DNA of 64,000 nt, taken from positions 88,929 to 152,928 of the forward strand of contig JAZLFR010000057.1 in NCBI GenBank assembly GCA_045615885.1, read 5' to 3'. The translations under genes were made by a program, and so were the position numbers. Below are positions 1 through 9,224 of the stretch, one piece after another (positions within the stretch are counted from its first letter, which is position 1; every line of letters begins with the position of its first letter). The notes under the pieces were generated by a model. That model was not told the origin of the DNA. It did no database searches and saw only the letters and a list, made by a program, of their open reading frames with translations. Source of the stretch: UBA1765 sp045615885. GTDB lineage: Bacteria; Fibrobacterota; Fibrobacteria; Fibrobacterales; Fibrobacteraceae.

Positions 1-18
1 GCTTTCCTTCGAAGTCTA

Positions 19-1257
19 TTACCAAATAAACTTCACATCGCTCAGGCGGCGCTTGATTTCTGCCATGAGCTTGATTTCTTCGTCTTCGCCGTCAGCAGCA
101 AACGTCACGCTAAAGCGAACGAAATGACCTACATCGTCCCAAGGCACTGCAGAAATCTGCTTTTCCTTGATGAGCCACTGCGTAAAGTCTTCTGCATTTG
201 CAAATGTAGCTCCACCTTCTACGCCACTTGGAACCTGCGTGTAAAGGTAGAAGCTTGCGCGCGGCTTTTTAACCTTGAAGCCAACTGCGGCAAGGGCATC
301 GACGAGCAAGTTATGGCGGCGGGAATACTTTTCTGCCGTAGCAAGCGTAATCTGCGGATTGTCGAGGGCAGCGGCACCGGCAAGCTGGATAGCCTTGAAC
401 TGGCCGGAGTCATTGTTATCCTTGACGCAAGCGAAGGCCTTCACGACCTTGGTGTTGCCCACAACAAAACCAAGACGCCAGCCAGTCATGTTGAATGCCT
501 TGGAAAGCGACTGGATTTCAACACCAACATCCTTTGCACCCGGCATACTGAGGAAGCTAAACGGCTTGTAGCCATCAAACGTAAGGGCCGCATAGGCAGC
601 GTCGTGCACGATAATCAGCTGGTTCTTGCGGGCAAATGCGATTGCCTTTTCGTAGAATTCCGGCGGGGCAACGGCACCTGTCGGGTTATTCGGGTAGCAA
701 AGGTAAAGGAGCTTAGCGCGCTTTGCTACATCTTCCGGGATAGCGTCGAGATCCGGCAAAAAGTTGTTTTCTGCAGTGAGCGGGAGCGTATGCACTTCAC
801 CGCCGAGCCACTTTGTCATGGTGGCCATCACTGGGTAGCCAGGGGCTGTCATCAGGCAAACGTCACCCGGGTTAATGAAGGCCTGGGCCATCATGGCGAG
901 CGCCGGCTTGGAACCGATCGCATGGCAAACTTCGCTCTCGGCATCAATGCCGTCAACTCCGTAAACATTCTTCATGTAGCGGGCTGCAGCCTGCTGAAAT
1001 TCCAAGATACCGTTATCGGCGTAGCCACGGTTTTCTGGCTTCTTGGCTTCTTCGTAAAGCTTTTCTACAACGAGCTTGTCGGCCATCCAGTCCGGTTCAC
1101 CAACGCCAAGATCGATGATTGGAGTTTCAGGGTGCGTCTTTTCAGCTTCGCGGCGGGCGCGCTTGATCTTTTCAAACTTGTAAAGAACGGTCCCCTTGCC
1201 AAATGTATTGCCACCAATGCGTTCGGCAAACAATTCCTGGATATAATCTTCGGCCAT
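19..1257 (-). CDS. dapL: LL-diaminopimelate aminotransferase
   Basis: A PLP-dependent fold-type I aminotransferase of 412 residues. DapL converts tetrahydrodipicolinate directly to LL-diaminopimelate, for lysine and peptidoglycan. Seen: an N-terminal GVGEPDW motif, the substrate-side CYPNNPTGA stretch, HDAAYAAL, and the PLP-lysine region SLSKAFNMTGWRLGF. Length fits the DapL family. I chose the ATG at 1257 rather than an upstream in-frame start because TGAGGA lies 5 nt before it and the protein then begins MAEDYIQELFAERIGG, as DapL proteins do. The gene is single, with a large regulatory-looking space upstream. Family assignment is strong; distinction from related aminotransferases rests on the N-terminus and overall likeness. 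Confidence 0.9.
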   Translation of the reverse strand: MAEDYIQELFAERIGGNTFGKGTVLYKFEKIKRARREAEKTHPETPIIDLGVGEPDWMADKLVVEKLYEEAKKPENRGYADNGILEFQQAAARYMKNVYGVDGIDAESEVCHAIGSKPALAMMAQAFINPGDVCLMTAPGYPVMATMTKWLGGEVHTLPLTAENNFLPDLDAIPEDVAKRAKLLYLCYPNNPTGAVAPPEFYEKAIAFARKNQLIIVHDAAYAALTFDGYKPFSFLSMPGAKDVGVEIQSLSKAFNMTGWRLGFVVGNTKVVKAFACVKDNNDSGQFKAIQLAGAAALDNPQITLATAEKYSRRHNLLVDALAAVGFKVKKPRASFYLYTQVPSGVEGGATFANAEDFTQWLIKEKQISAVPWDDVGHFVRFSVTFAADGEDEEIKLMAEIKRRLSDVKFIW

Positions 1258-1267
1258 AAAATCCTCA

Positions 1268-1296
1268 TGTATATTTCTATTGCCTGAATTTAGCAA
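1268..1296 (-). promoter_or_regulatory. Candidate sigma70 promoter of dapL
   Basis: On the minus strand TTGCTA (1296-1291) is followed after 17 nt by TATACA (1273-1268). Ten nt separate the -10 box from the dapL ATG, so the transcript would have an extremely short leader. Inference from sequence only. Confidence 0.4.
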
Positions 1297-1343
1297 AGGA
1301 GTTGTTTCTAGCTAACAAAAATGATGCTTTCACAAAAAAATTG

Positions 1344-1420
1344 TACTTACAAAAACATTCCTTGACTACAAAAATGTTCATTTTTGTAAAACACGCTCAA
1401 TTCATTTACATTTTTGTAAC
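1344..1420. promoter_or_regulatory. Cluster of ACAAAAATGT-like operator sites upstream of dapL
   Basis: A perfect 22-bp inverted repeat lies at 1367-1388: arms TACAAAAATG and CATTTTTGTA around TT. Related half or whole sites flank it: TTACAAAAACATTC near 1348 and TTACATTTTTGTAAC near 1406. Three similar sites within 75 bp upstream of a single gene suggest a regulator binding region. No regulator is known to me for this motif. Confidence 0.4.
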
Positions 1421-1469
1421 GCATTAACAAAAAGCCAAAGCACACGCAAACCCTCCAGACAACAAAAAA

Positions 1470-1488
1470 ACTCCCCTGTCCGGGGAGT
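1470..1488 (-). terminator. Intrinsic terminator after the TPR-like gene
   Basis: Read on the minus strand, ACTCCCC pairs with GGGGAGT around a 5-nt loop and is followed by seven T. It lies 24 nt past the stop codon of the TPR-like gene. Confidence 0.8.
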
Positions 1489-1511
1489 CTTCATTTGCTC
1501 AAATCCAACGA

Positions 1512-2186
1512 TTAGATGGAAGCGAGGAACTTGTTAGCCTTGGAAACGACTTCCGGCTTGTCACCGTAGATCTTCAAGAGCTTTTCTGCAGTTGCCTTGG
1601 CCTTGTCGTTCTGGTTCAAAGCATTGTAAACCAAAGCGAGCTTCCAGTAAGCGTCTGCCACTGTCGGAGCGAGGTCTGCGCCTTCGTCCTTCTGGTAGCG
1701 GGCTTCGAGGTCGCCAGTGCGCTTACCGAACTTGCCAATGAAGGATTCAAGCTGGCCGGCAGCCTTTGCGTAATCCTTCTTTTCGATGGAAACAGCGGCA
1801 GAGCCATGGAGAGCTGCAGAAAGAATCAAATCTGCAGAACCGGCATTGCTAGCAGCAACCTGGAAAAGCTTTTCTGCGCCTTCGTAGTCCTTTGCACGGA
1901 ACTTGATGTTGCCAGCAAGGAGGGAGGCCTTTGCCAAGGAAAGGCCCTTCAAGGCATTGGAGTTGATCTTTGCTTCAAGTTCCTGGAGAGCGGCAGCTTC
2001 TTCACCAGCGTATGTAAGAGCCATGCCAGTGCCGAGCATTTCAGCTTCTGCCTGGGCGGTAGCCTTTGCATGTTCCTTATACTGAGTGATACCAGTAACA
2101 ACAGCCACGATGAGAACGAGCGCACCGAGGATCTTTGTACCGTTTTCCTTGAAGAAAACCTTCAATTCACTTTGTTGTTCAGCCAT
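1512..2186 (-). CDS. Membrane-anchored TPR-like protein (YfgM-like)
   Basis: 224 residues. A short charged N-terminus (MAEQQSELKVFFKENGTK) precedes one membrane segment (ILGALVLIVAVVTGITQY, about 18-36), then a helical, alanine-rich domain with TPR-like signatures (AKDYEGAEKLFQVAA, KKDYAKAAGQLESFI, DAYWKLALVYNALNQNDKA). This is the architecture of YfgM/DUF2133 proteins, which act as periplasmic-side partners of the translocon in other bacteria. AAGGATG precedes the ATG by 6 nt. A strong terminator follows. The gene is alone; function here is inferred from architecture only. Confidence 0.65.
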   Translation of the reverse strand: MAEQQSELKVFFKENGTKILGALVLIVAVVTGITQYKEHAKATAQAEAEMLGTGMALTYAGEEAAALQELEAKINSNALKGLSLAKASLLAGNIKFRAKDYEGAEKLFQVAASNAGSADLILSAALHGSAAVSIEKKDYAKAAGQLESFIGKFGKRTGDLEARYQKDEGADLAPTVADAYWKLALVYNALNQNDKAKATAEKLLKIYGDKPEVVSKANKFLASI

Positions 2187-2228
2187 AAATCATCCTTGAT
2201 TATGAAATTTTACGGGGGCAAAGATAGT

Positions 2229-2270
2229 AAAACAGAAAACAGAGAACAGAAAACAGAGAACAGAGAAAGG
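2229..2270. repeat. Degenerate heptanucleotide tandem repeat (ACAGARA family)
   Basis: About six consecutive 7-nt units of the form ACAGAAA/ACAGAGA. It lies between tex and the TPR-like gene and encodes nothing. It is one of at least a dozen 7-nt-period tracts in this window. Confidence 0.85.
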
Positions 2271-2336
2271 CCTATTTCAGAGTTTCCTGTGCCATTTTTT
2301 GCATCTATTGCCCCCAGATTGGGCAGGCAAAGCGCC

Positions 2337-4730
2337 TTACTTTGCCTTCTTCATGATCTGCTTGAGCATGGAATTCATCTTGCCGATCTGAACCTGCGGA
2401 GCCGGGCGCTTTTGAGCCTGCTGATTGCCATTGCCAGCAATCTTCGCCTTGAGGTCAGCGATGGTTGCATGGCCCTGGAGGCCGCGGTTGCCGTCACGGC
2501 GGTTGTCGAACTTGCCTCCACGAGGAGCATTGCCACGGGCGCTGCGCGGAGCATTGTCACCCGCACCGGCCACGCCGTTTTCAACGGATTCGCGCTTCAT
2601 GGAAAGGCTGATGCGCTTGAGGGCTGCATCCACGGCAAGAACGCGCACGCGAACAACGTCACCCACGGTAAGTTCAGTCTTGGCATCTTGCACGAACTTG
2701 GTATCGCTGATTTCAGAAACATGCACGAGGCCGTCCTGGTGAACGCCAATATCGACAAACGCACCGAAGTTTGCAACGTTAGTCACGACGCCTTCCATCC
2801 AGCTACCGGTAATCAAGTCGTTGATGGTCTGGATCTTGTCGTCAAACTTTGCATAGCGGAATTCCTTACGCGGGTCGCGGCTCGGCTTTGCAAGTTCGCT
2901 CATGATATCGTCGAGTGTGTTCTTACCGACTTCGTCAGAAAGGAACTCAGAAACATCGATGCCCTTAACGACAGTCGCATTGCCAACAAGTTCAGCAACC
3001 GGGAGGCCAGCCTTTGCGGCTATCTTCTCTACGAGGGCGTAGTTTTCCGGGTGGACAGCGCTATCGTCGAGCGGGTTTTCGGCACCGGAAATGCGCATAA
3101 AGCCTGCAGCCTGCTCAAATGCCTTCGGACCAAGGCCCTTGACATTCAGCAAATCCTGGCGGGTCTTGAATGCGCCGTTTTCGTCGCGGTGCTTGACGAT
3201 GTTTTCGGAAATGGTCTTGGAAAGGCCAGCAACGTAACCGAGCAAGGAAGCGCTAGCGCTATTGACATCGACGCCGACCATGTTCACGCAGCTTTCCACG
3301 ACTTCGTCCAGGCGCTTCTGGAGTTCGCGCTGGTTCACATCGTGCTGGTACTGGCCAACGCCAATGGACTTCGGATCAACCTTCACGAGTTCAGCAAGCG
3401 GGTCCTGCAAACGGCGGCCAATGGAGATTGCGCCACGGGTCGTAACATCTTCGTTCGGGAATTCCTCGATTGCAGCCATGCTGGCAGAGTAAACGGAAGC
3501 GCCGGCTTCGCTCACGATAACGCGAGCAGGCACCTTGCTACCGAACTTAATAGCCATGTCAGCGCAGAATGCGTCGGTTTCGCGGCTAGCAGTACCATTA
3601 CCGATAGCAATCAAATCAATGTTGTACTTTTCGATAAGCTCCATCAGGTACTTCATGGAACCGGCCTTGTCGTTCCAAGGTTCATGCGGCTTGATGATGC
3701 CGTGGTCCATGAACTTGCCGTTCACATCGAGAACGGCAACCTTGCAACCGGTACGGAAGCCCGGGTCGAGGGCGAGCACAGACTTGTGGCCAGCCGGCGG
3801 AGCAAGCAAAACGTCCTGCAAGTTCTTGGAGAACACCTTGAAAGCTTCTTCTTCGGCAGCATCCTTCAAAATGAGGCGCACTTCGCTTTCCATGCTCGGC
3901 TTGAGCAAGCGTTCCCAGGCGTCCTTGCACATATTTTCAAGATACGGAGTAAACACGGAAGAAGCGGTAATGACCTTGCCCTTGAGGTAAGAAACCATTT
4001 CGTCGTCGTTCACTTCCAAAGAAAGGCGGAGCACCTTTTCCTTTTCGCCGCGGCGGAGCGCAAGCATGCGGTGGCTCGGGATCTTGGAAACCGGTTCAGA
4101 GAAGTCGTAGTAGTTCTTGAACTTTGTTTCCTGGTTTTCAAAGTCCTTCTTGACCTTGGAAACCATGACGCCGGTGCGTTCCACTGCAGCGCGCAAATAC
4201 TGGCGGTATTCGGCGTTGTCGGCAACGATTTCGGCAAGAATGTCGCAAGCACCGGCAAGGGCTGCCTTCGGGTCCATGAGGCCATTTTCCGGAGAAAGGA
4301 AAGCCATGGCGAGAACTTCCGGGGCGTTGTCCTGTTCTTCCTGCTTTGCCATCAAGGCTGCGAGCGGTTCCAGGCCAAGTTCCTTTGCAATCGTTGCGCG
4401 GGTGCGCTTCTTCGGCTTATACGGGGCATAAATATCTTCGAGCTTGGTCTTGTCCATGCAGGTTTCAATCTGGACCTTGAGTTCCGGGGTAAGCTTGCCC
4501 TGCTCTTCAATGCTCTTGAGAATAGTTTCTTTGCGGTCAACAAGTTCCTGCAAATATTCGCGGCGGTGCTGAATATCGCGGAGTTCAATTTCATTAAGGG
4601 TGCCAGTCTGGTCCTTGCGGTAACGGGCGATGAACGGCACGGTACCGCCCTGGTCCATAAGTTCGAGCGCCTTGGTAACGCGCCATACTTCCAAACTGAG
4701 ATCTGCAGCAATCGCAGCAGCAAAATCCAT
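2337..4730 (-). CDS. tex: Tex-family S1 RNA-binding transcription accessory protein
   Basis: 797 residues, normal for Tex. Order seen: N-terminal Tex domain (DLSLEVWRVTKALELMDQGGTVPFIARYRKDQTG), central YqgF-like RNase H fold (LALDPGFRTGCKVAVLD), helix-hairpin-helix (LLNVKGLGPKAFEQAAGFMRI), then an S1 domain (MEGVVTNVANFGAFVDIGVHQDGLVHVSEIS, about 650-720). The C-terminus adds a glycine/arginine-rich tail and a lysine-rich end. Tex binds nucleic acids and affects transcription in other bacteria; a cytoplasmic role is assumed. The ATG at 4730 follows AGGAAGAGG. The predicted promoter lies 160 bp upstream. Confidence 0.92.
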   Translation of the reverse strand: MDFAAAIAADLSLEVWRVTKALELMDQGGTVPFIARYRKDQTGTLNEIELRDIQHRREYLQELVDRKETILKSIEEQGKLTPELKVQIETCMDKTKLEDIYAPYKPKKRTRATIAKELGLEPLAALMAKQEEQDNAPEVLAMAFLSPENGLMDPKAALAGACDILAEIVADNAEYRQYLRAAVERTGVMVSKVKKDFENQETKFKNYYDFSEPVSKIPSHRMLALRRGEKEKVLRLSLEVNDDEMVSYLKGKVITASSVFTPYLENMCKDAWERLLKPSMESEVRLILKDAAEEEAFKVFSKNLQDVLLAPPAGHKSVLALDPGFRTGCKVAVLDVNGKFMDHGIIKPHEPWNDKAGSMKYLMELIEKYNIDLIAIGNGTASRETDAFCADMAIKFGSKVPARVIVSEAGASVYSASMAAIEEFPNEDVTTRGAISIGRRLQDPLAELVKVDPKSIGVGQYQHDVNQRELQKRLDEVVESCVNMVGVDVNSASASLLGYVAGLSKTISENIVKHRDENGAFKTRQDLLNVKGLGPKAFEQAAGFMRISGAENPLDDSAVHPENYALVEKIAAKAGLPVAELVGNATVVKGIDVSEFLSDEVGKNTLDDIMSELAKPSRDPRKEFRYAKFDDKIQTINDLITGSWMEGVVTNVANFGAFVDIGVHQDGLVHVSEISDTKFVQDAKTELTVGDVVRVRVLAVDAALKRISLSMKRESVENGVAGAGDNAPRSARGNAPRGGKFDNRRDGNRGLQGHATIADLKAKIAGNGNQQAQKRPAPQVQIGKMNSMLKQIMKKAK

Positions 4731-4888
4731 AATAGCCTCTTCCTAAATAGATAGGTTTCAATAATATTAAAAGCTGCCCGAACCACAAAGCCGAACTGGC
4801 AGGGTCGGAACGAGCGGCAAATGTAATAAAATTCACTGTACAAAAAATGTCACAGCAGGCATTCATGCCAAAGAATTTGCAGTGCTCA

Positions 4889-4917
4889 AATATACACTAT
4901 TCATGTAATTTCGTCAA
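4889..4917 (-). promoter_or_regulatory. Sigma70-type promoter upstream of tex
   Basis: Minus strand: TTGACG (4917-4912), 17-nt spacer, TATATT (4894-4889). The -35 lies inside TTGACTTGAC, the same ten bases found in the promoters at 6006-6034 and 6857-6886. Confidence 0.65.
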
Positions 4918-4990
4918 GTCAATCCATACTCGTCAGCCCATCAGGAACTACAAACACGCGGTCGGTATCAAACCAACAAAAAGGAATCTC

Positions 4991-5998
4991 CTAAGCATTA
5001 TATGAAGCAATCTTTTCGCGGAGTTCCAAAAAGTTGTCGAAGTCGCTTTTCAAATTCGCAAGTTCCTTCTGCTTGAAGAGCTTGTATTCGCGTTCCGCTT
5101 TTTCCATGGCGTCTTCGTGAGAAATTTTGCCATTGCCTTCGAGTAATTTTCTCTGGCTCATGACAATCTGGTTGTCCAGAGCGTCTATCCAGTCCTGCAT
5201 GCGCATTGGCTTTTCGTCTAGGGCTTGCAATTCCGCAAAATCCAGGAACTGAGAAACCATCAGGTTCAAACGCTGCAATTCTTTTTCTGACAAATAATTC
5301 TTGGCAATTTTTACATCTTCTTCAGTAACGTAATTTCCCTTGAAGTTTGTCATGCCGACAAACGGTTTTTCGCTATCCACACGTTCGTAAATCAGCTCCG
5401 CTGCTGTATGCTCGTGAACAGCATAGTGCAATTTGTTCTGCACGGTTGCAAAAAAGTCCAGCGTTATCTTTTTACGGGGATCATAATCTACGGCAGTGGC
5501 GTAAATGTCAGTCACCTGCTGATAGAAATTTCGTTCGGAGGAACGGATGTCGCGAATGCGCTGGAGCAGTTCCTTGAAATAGCGGTTGCGGCCATTTTTC
5601 AATCGTTCGTCATCCAGCGCAAAACCCTTTTGAATAAATTCGTGCAGACGCGTTGTGGCCCATGTCCTAAAGCGAGTCGCCACAGGAGATTGCACGCGAT
5701 AGCCGATGGCAATGATAATGTCGAGATTGTAATGTGCAATTTCGCGTTGAACATTCCGCTTGCCTTCTTGCCGAACTAACAAGAAATCCTTGTGAGTTGA
5801 CTCGCGAGGCAATTCACCATCCTTATAAATATTGTCGATATGGAGACTAACGTTTTGTTGCGTCGTCTCGTAGAGTTCTGCAAGCTGGACCTGGGTCACC
5901 CAGACATCTTCATCGGCAAAACGGACTGATACATTTGTCTTGCCGTTTTCATCTTTATACAGCAAAATGGAATTGTCTTCGGGACGAACTTCTTTCAT
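4991..5998 (-). CDS. RhuM-family protein
   Basis: 335 residues. The N-terminal half holds a DNA-binding-like module (VWVTQVQLAELYETTQQNVSLHIDNIYKDGEL, then YNLDIIIAIGYRVQS, about 30-120) shared with the two RhuM-PLD genes at 15.5-17.6 kb. The rest is helical (FFATVQNKLHYAVHEHTAAELI) and ends in a coiled-coil-like tail. RhuM proteins were named from Salmonella pathogenicity island 3; their activity is unknown, and they occur in accessory DNA. I prefer the ATG at 5998 over the GTG at 6004: the -10 box ends 7 nt before it and there is no Shine-Dalgarno sequence, so the mRNA is probably leaderless. Confidence 0.8.
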   Translation of the reverse strand: MKEVRPEDNSILLYKDENGKTNVSVRFADEDVWVTQVQLAELYETTQQNVSLHIDNIYKDGELPRESTHKDFLLVRQEGKRNVQREIAHYNLDIIIAIGYRVQSPVATRFRTWATTRLHEFIQKGFALDDERLKNGRNRYFKELLQRIRDIRSSERNFYQQVTDIYATAVDYDPRKKITLDFFATVQNKLHYAVHEHTAAELIYERVDSEKPFVGMTNFKGNYVTEEDVKIAKNYLSEKELQRLNLMVSQFLDFAELQALDEKPMRMQDWIDALDNQIVMSQRKLLEGNGKISHEDAMEKAEREYKLFKQKELANLKSDFDNFLELREKIASYNA

Positions 5999-6005
5999 AT
6001 ACACA

Positions 6006-6034
6006 AATGTACACTAAAATAAAAGCTGTGTCAA
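6006..6034 (-). promoter_or_regulatory. Sigma70-type promoter of the RhuM gene, predicted leaderless
   Basis: Minus strand: consensus -35 TTGACA (6034-6029), 17-nt spacer, TACATT (6011-6006). Seven nt separate it from the ATG at 5998. Confidence 0.7.
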
Positions 6035-6195
6035 GTCAATTCGTACACGGTGCCGTTGCTGCGAAGACGCATTTAAAATCTGTTTTATGAATGCGGTTCC
6101 TGGCCAGGCTATGTCAAGCCAAGTTGTATTGCTGGGAAAAGATTGTTTAGTTGCTATTAGAAAGCTACGGCGCCAAAGCCTGTTTCAGCCAAAAA

Positions 6196-6705
6196 TCAGT
6201 AGTCGCTTGCTTCGCAATGTTCATAGCGAGGTTTTCTTGACCATCTTGAAAACATGAAATAACGCAATTCAGGGCAAGTTTCTATTGCAGTGCCGCTGAA
6301 GGCAACATTTTCTCTGGCGGGTAATTTCCCATTGTCTGGAGGAAAAACACCTATATCGTTGATGACATTAGCTTTTGTGCGGTACTTTAGACTATCGCTC
6401 CAAACCCATTTGTCGTTACAATAAACTCCGACTCTCAATAGGATTTCTTTGTTCAAGACAATCGTATCAAAAAAATCTTTGCTTATATAATGGTGGTCAG
6501 CATAAAATTCGGATGCATTTTCATCAAAAAATAAAGAATCTTCTACGTATAACATTACTCGTAGAGAATCGGCGGAGTCTGGTCTACGAACATATAGATC
6601 AATGGAATCCTGCCAACAGCCATAATCCATATCCATACAGTCTCCGCAGCAATCCATACCGCAGGTGATAATCCATATAATCGCCAATAGGCAGATTGTT
6701 TTCAT
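6196..6705 (-). CDS. Small secreted or lipoprotein of unknown function
   Basis: 169 residues from the ATG at 6705, which places a short hydrophobic signal (KTICLLAIIWIITCG) at the N-terminus. The cysteine after IIT could be a lipobox Cys, though the motif is not ideal; CGMDCCGDC follows, so six cysteines fall within about 30 residues. The remainder looks beta-rich (DSIDLYVRRPDSADSLRVMLYVED). I do not recognise a family. A promoter sits 150 bp upstream. Use of an earlier start would put charged residues before the signal and is less likely. Confidence 0.55.
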   Translation of the reverse strand: MKTICLLAIIWIITCGMDCCGDCMDMDYGCWQDSIDLYVRRPDSADSLRVMLYVEDSLFFDENASEFYADHHYISKDFFDTIVLNKEILLRVGVYCNDKWVWSDSLKYRTKANVINDIGVFPPDNGKLPARENVAFSGTAIETCPELRYFMFSRWSRKPRYEHCEASDY

Positions 6706-6856
6706 GGGTGTGCTTCGACCTTCAATTTCGTTGAGATATTCTTGTTTTTTCCACAGAATATAACTCTTTGAAAAAAGCTCTGCTAGGCGTAAACGTGCGC
6801 TTAGCAAATAAGTTGTAATTTGTAAGCCCGTTGGCCTACTGTATTATTACTACACA

Positions 6857-6886
6857 AATGTAACTTATAACCTGTGGCTGCGTCAA
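6857..6886 (-). promoter_or_regulatory. Sigma70-type promoter upstream of the small lipoprotein
   Basis: Minus strand: TTGACG (6886-6881), 18-nt spacer, TACATT (6862-6857). It shares the extended TTGACTTGAC-type -35 context with the two promoters nearby. Confidence 0.5.
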
Positions 6887-6974
6887 GTCATTAATAATTT
6901 CACTTCCGTGGCAAGAGCCTCTTGAGTCTGCCTAGAATTTGTGTTTGAATTAACCCAAGCAGACCGCTCAAACA

Positions 6975-9224
6975 TCAGAAAATGCGGATTCGATGCTTAA
7001 CATTCCTCAAGTTGCGGCCCTTAGCGTCAAAATGCCCACGGTTTTTGAGAATTGCAGGGGACGCAGGGCGAATCTTTTGAACTAAGTTCGGAACCGTATC
7101 TGCAGGCGTTTCCGGCACATCTGGCGTTACGATGTCTTCGTCGATGGAATACCACTTGGCATTGCTGAAGTCTGCGGTTGCTTCTGCAGCGGCCACCGTG
7201 CGATTTGCACCGTAGGTGGCGTCGTTCAGCATGCCGTCATCCACCATGCCGTAGAATACGCCCTTGGTCAGCTGCTGGCTGAAGTTGTTTTCCAAGTCTC
7301 CGCGGAGCTGTGCCGTACCGCTCAGTTTTTTGCCAGAAACAGCCCACATCACGCCCTGCACCTGGGCATCGTCGGTAACGGTGCTGTTCACGATGATAGA
7401 AAGCGCCCCCACCTTGGCGTTACCGGTAATGCTTCCGCTTACAAGCCAGGCATCGTCTTCCAACACGGCGTTGTCGCCGATGGTGCCTGCAGTCACCAGA
7501 GCACGGCCGCGGACAACGGCCTTACCGCTGATGGTTCCGCCGTTCACTACGGCAAAGTCCTCGATGCGGGCGTTACCGCTAATGGTTCCGCCATTCACCA
7601 CAGCGTTTGGCCCCACATAAACAGTTGCTGCCACATTTGCCTTGGTGCTAACCCAGCCGCCGCCATTTTCATGTCGCTTGAATCCGGTTGCCGTACCCTC
7701 GGAATCGCCACTGCCGGCCTTATAGCCCGCAGGTTTCCAGGCGCCGGACTCATAGCCTTCGGGCTTGCCGTTTTCTACGCGTATCATGTAGGGATAGCGG
7801 TAAAGAGTATAGTAGAACTGGTCCCAAGTAATGGTGTACAAGTCCTTCGGGGTGGCCGTTACCGTAAGCCACAAGGCCTTATCGCTAGCCTTCGTTTCAA
7901 TTTCCAAGTTGAAGGCGGTGCCAGACTTCATTTCGCTATAGCGGGGCGTGCCGTCGGCACCTTCGGCCACCAGCCCAACAGTCCAGCTGGAGCCCGGGTC
8001 CGGCATTACATCCGGTGAAAGATTGCAGCGGGTCTTGGACACCCACTGGCGTCCATCCCATTCCCAATAAGACTCGTTCCCCAAGCAGCCATATGCAGCA
8101 GGCTTGGATTCCTGAACAATACCGCGGAACTTCACGGACACCTTTCCTGCGGAGTCCGGATAGAGGCGAACCAGGTTGTAGCCAAAGCGTTGCGGTGCCC
8201 AGTAGCTTGGCACCTGATAAGAACTATCAATTTCGTTCAGCATGGTCACGCGACTGTGCCTGCGATAAATGTCACCGTAGCCAGTTGTTCTGCGGGTGGC
8301 AAATTCATAGTCGCCCCAAGTCTTCTTGTAAAGAGCCTTCTTGGCTCCGGCGTATTCCAGAGTGGCGTTCTTCATGGCGAACTTGCCCAGCTGTTCCGTC
8401 AGATCCGCATACTTCCAGTCGTATGCGCCGATCATGGCGTCAAAAGGCGTCTGAGTGTCGTAACCCGCTTCCCCATCGTTAATCTTGTTCATCCACATAC
8501 GATTCACAGCCTGAACGCCCTTCCAGCCGCCACCGAATTCTTCCTTCAGGTGTTCCATGAACTGCCAGTTGCAATAACGGTCGCGGGTAGAACCGTAATA
8601 CAAATACGGGAAATTGATCAACGCCTCGGAACAGTAATGCGCATCCGTAGGATTCACCTGATGTGCCATCCAATTGGCGTGGGATTCGCAGATCCAGCCT
8701 GCCGACGCATTGGTTCCCATCCAACCAGCAACACTCTGCAAACCATGGGCGTATTCATGAGCCAATCCCCACAAATCCTTAAAAGAACCCGAACCCAGCC
8801 AAAGACCGGGAGAACATTCGTCCTTTCCATTATACTTGACGCAAGCATCCGTGTTGGCTCCCCCATACAGAGCCGCCATCTTGGAATCCTCAAACAAATA
8901 GGCAACGCTTTTCAGCTTTTCCTTGGAGTTGCTGGGCTGCGGGTACATCCACTGCATGGAATCGTGATAGACCGAAAAGATGCTTTCAAGAGTCTTCAAG
9001 GCATTCTGCGCAACAGTCGCATCCAAAGTAGCATTGTTCGCAGAACCGTCATCGTGCTTCGCCTTCTTGCAAATCTCAAAATGATCGGAGCTAGCGAGCA
9101 AGGTGTGACCAGCATTTACACAAACCGACTTCCAGGTCACAGACTGAGCTAGAACTCCCTGGGTGGACAATGCAGCAAAACCAATAAAACCGACGATTTT
9201 CAAGACCTTACTCAAATTAGCCAT
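6975..9224 (-). CDS. Secreted HExxH protein with hexapeptide beta-helix-like repeats (DUF6055-like)
   Basis: 749 residues. The ATG at 9224 is chosen because AAGGAG precedes it by 6 nt and it opens a clear signal peptide (MANLSKVLKIVGFIGFAAL, cleavage near VLA-Q). Residues about 120-190 contain WGLAHEYAHGLQS, an HExxH zinc motif, with ICESHANW some 25 residues later as a possible third ligand; this resembles DUF6055 proteins. Residues about 560-650 hold repeats such as NARIEDFAVVNGGTISG and KAVVRGRALVTAGTIGD, typical of left-handed beta-helices. The end (FDAKGRNLRNVKHRIRIF) resembles short C-terminal tails seen on secreted Fibrobacter proteins. Proteolysis or glycan binding is inferred, not shown. 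Confidence 0.7.
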   Translation of the reverse strand: MANLSKVLKIVGFIGFAALSTQGVLAQSVTWKSVCVNAGHTLLASSDHFEICKKAKHDDGSANNATLDATVAQNALKTLESIFSVYHDSMQWMYPQPSNSKEKLKSVAYLFEDSKMAALYGGANTDACVKYNGKDECSPGLWLGSGSFKDLWGLAHEYAHGLQSVAGWMGTNASAGWICESHANWMAHQVNPTDAHYCSEALINFPYLYYGSTRDRYCNWQFMEHLKEEFGGGWKGVQAVNRMWMNKINDGEAGYDTQTPFDAMIGAYDWKYADLTEQLGKFAMKNATLEYAGAKKALYKKTWGDYEFATRRTTGYGDIYRRHSRVTMLNEIDSSYQVPSYWAPQRFGYNLVRLYPDSAGKVSVKFRGIVQESKPAAYGCLGNESYWEWDGRQWVSKTRCNLSPDVMPDPGSSWTVGLVAEGADGTPRYSEMKSGTAFNLEIETKASDKALWLTVTATPKDLYTITWDQFYYTLYRYPYMIRVENGKPEGYESGAWKPAGYKAGSGDSEGTATGFKRHENGGGWVSTKANVAATVYVGPNAVVNGGTISGNARIEDFAVVNGGTISGKAVVRGRALVTAGTIGDNAVLEDDAWLVSGSITGNAKVGALSIIVNSTVTDDAQVQGVMWAVSGKKLSGTAQLRGDLENNFSQQLTKGVFYGMVDDGMLNDATYGANRTVAAAEATADFSNAKWYSIDEDIVTPDVPETPADTVPNLVQKIRPASPAILKNRGHFDAKGRNLRNVKHRIRIF

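Noticed and set aside
1806..4754. Long plus-strand open frame of 982 codons opposite tex and the TPR-like gene
   Set aside because: It spans two real genes and their spacer on the other strand; composition (many Cys, His, Leu) is that of a shadow frame and no motif appears.
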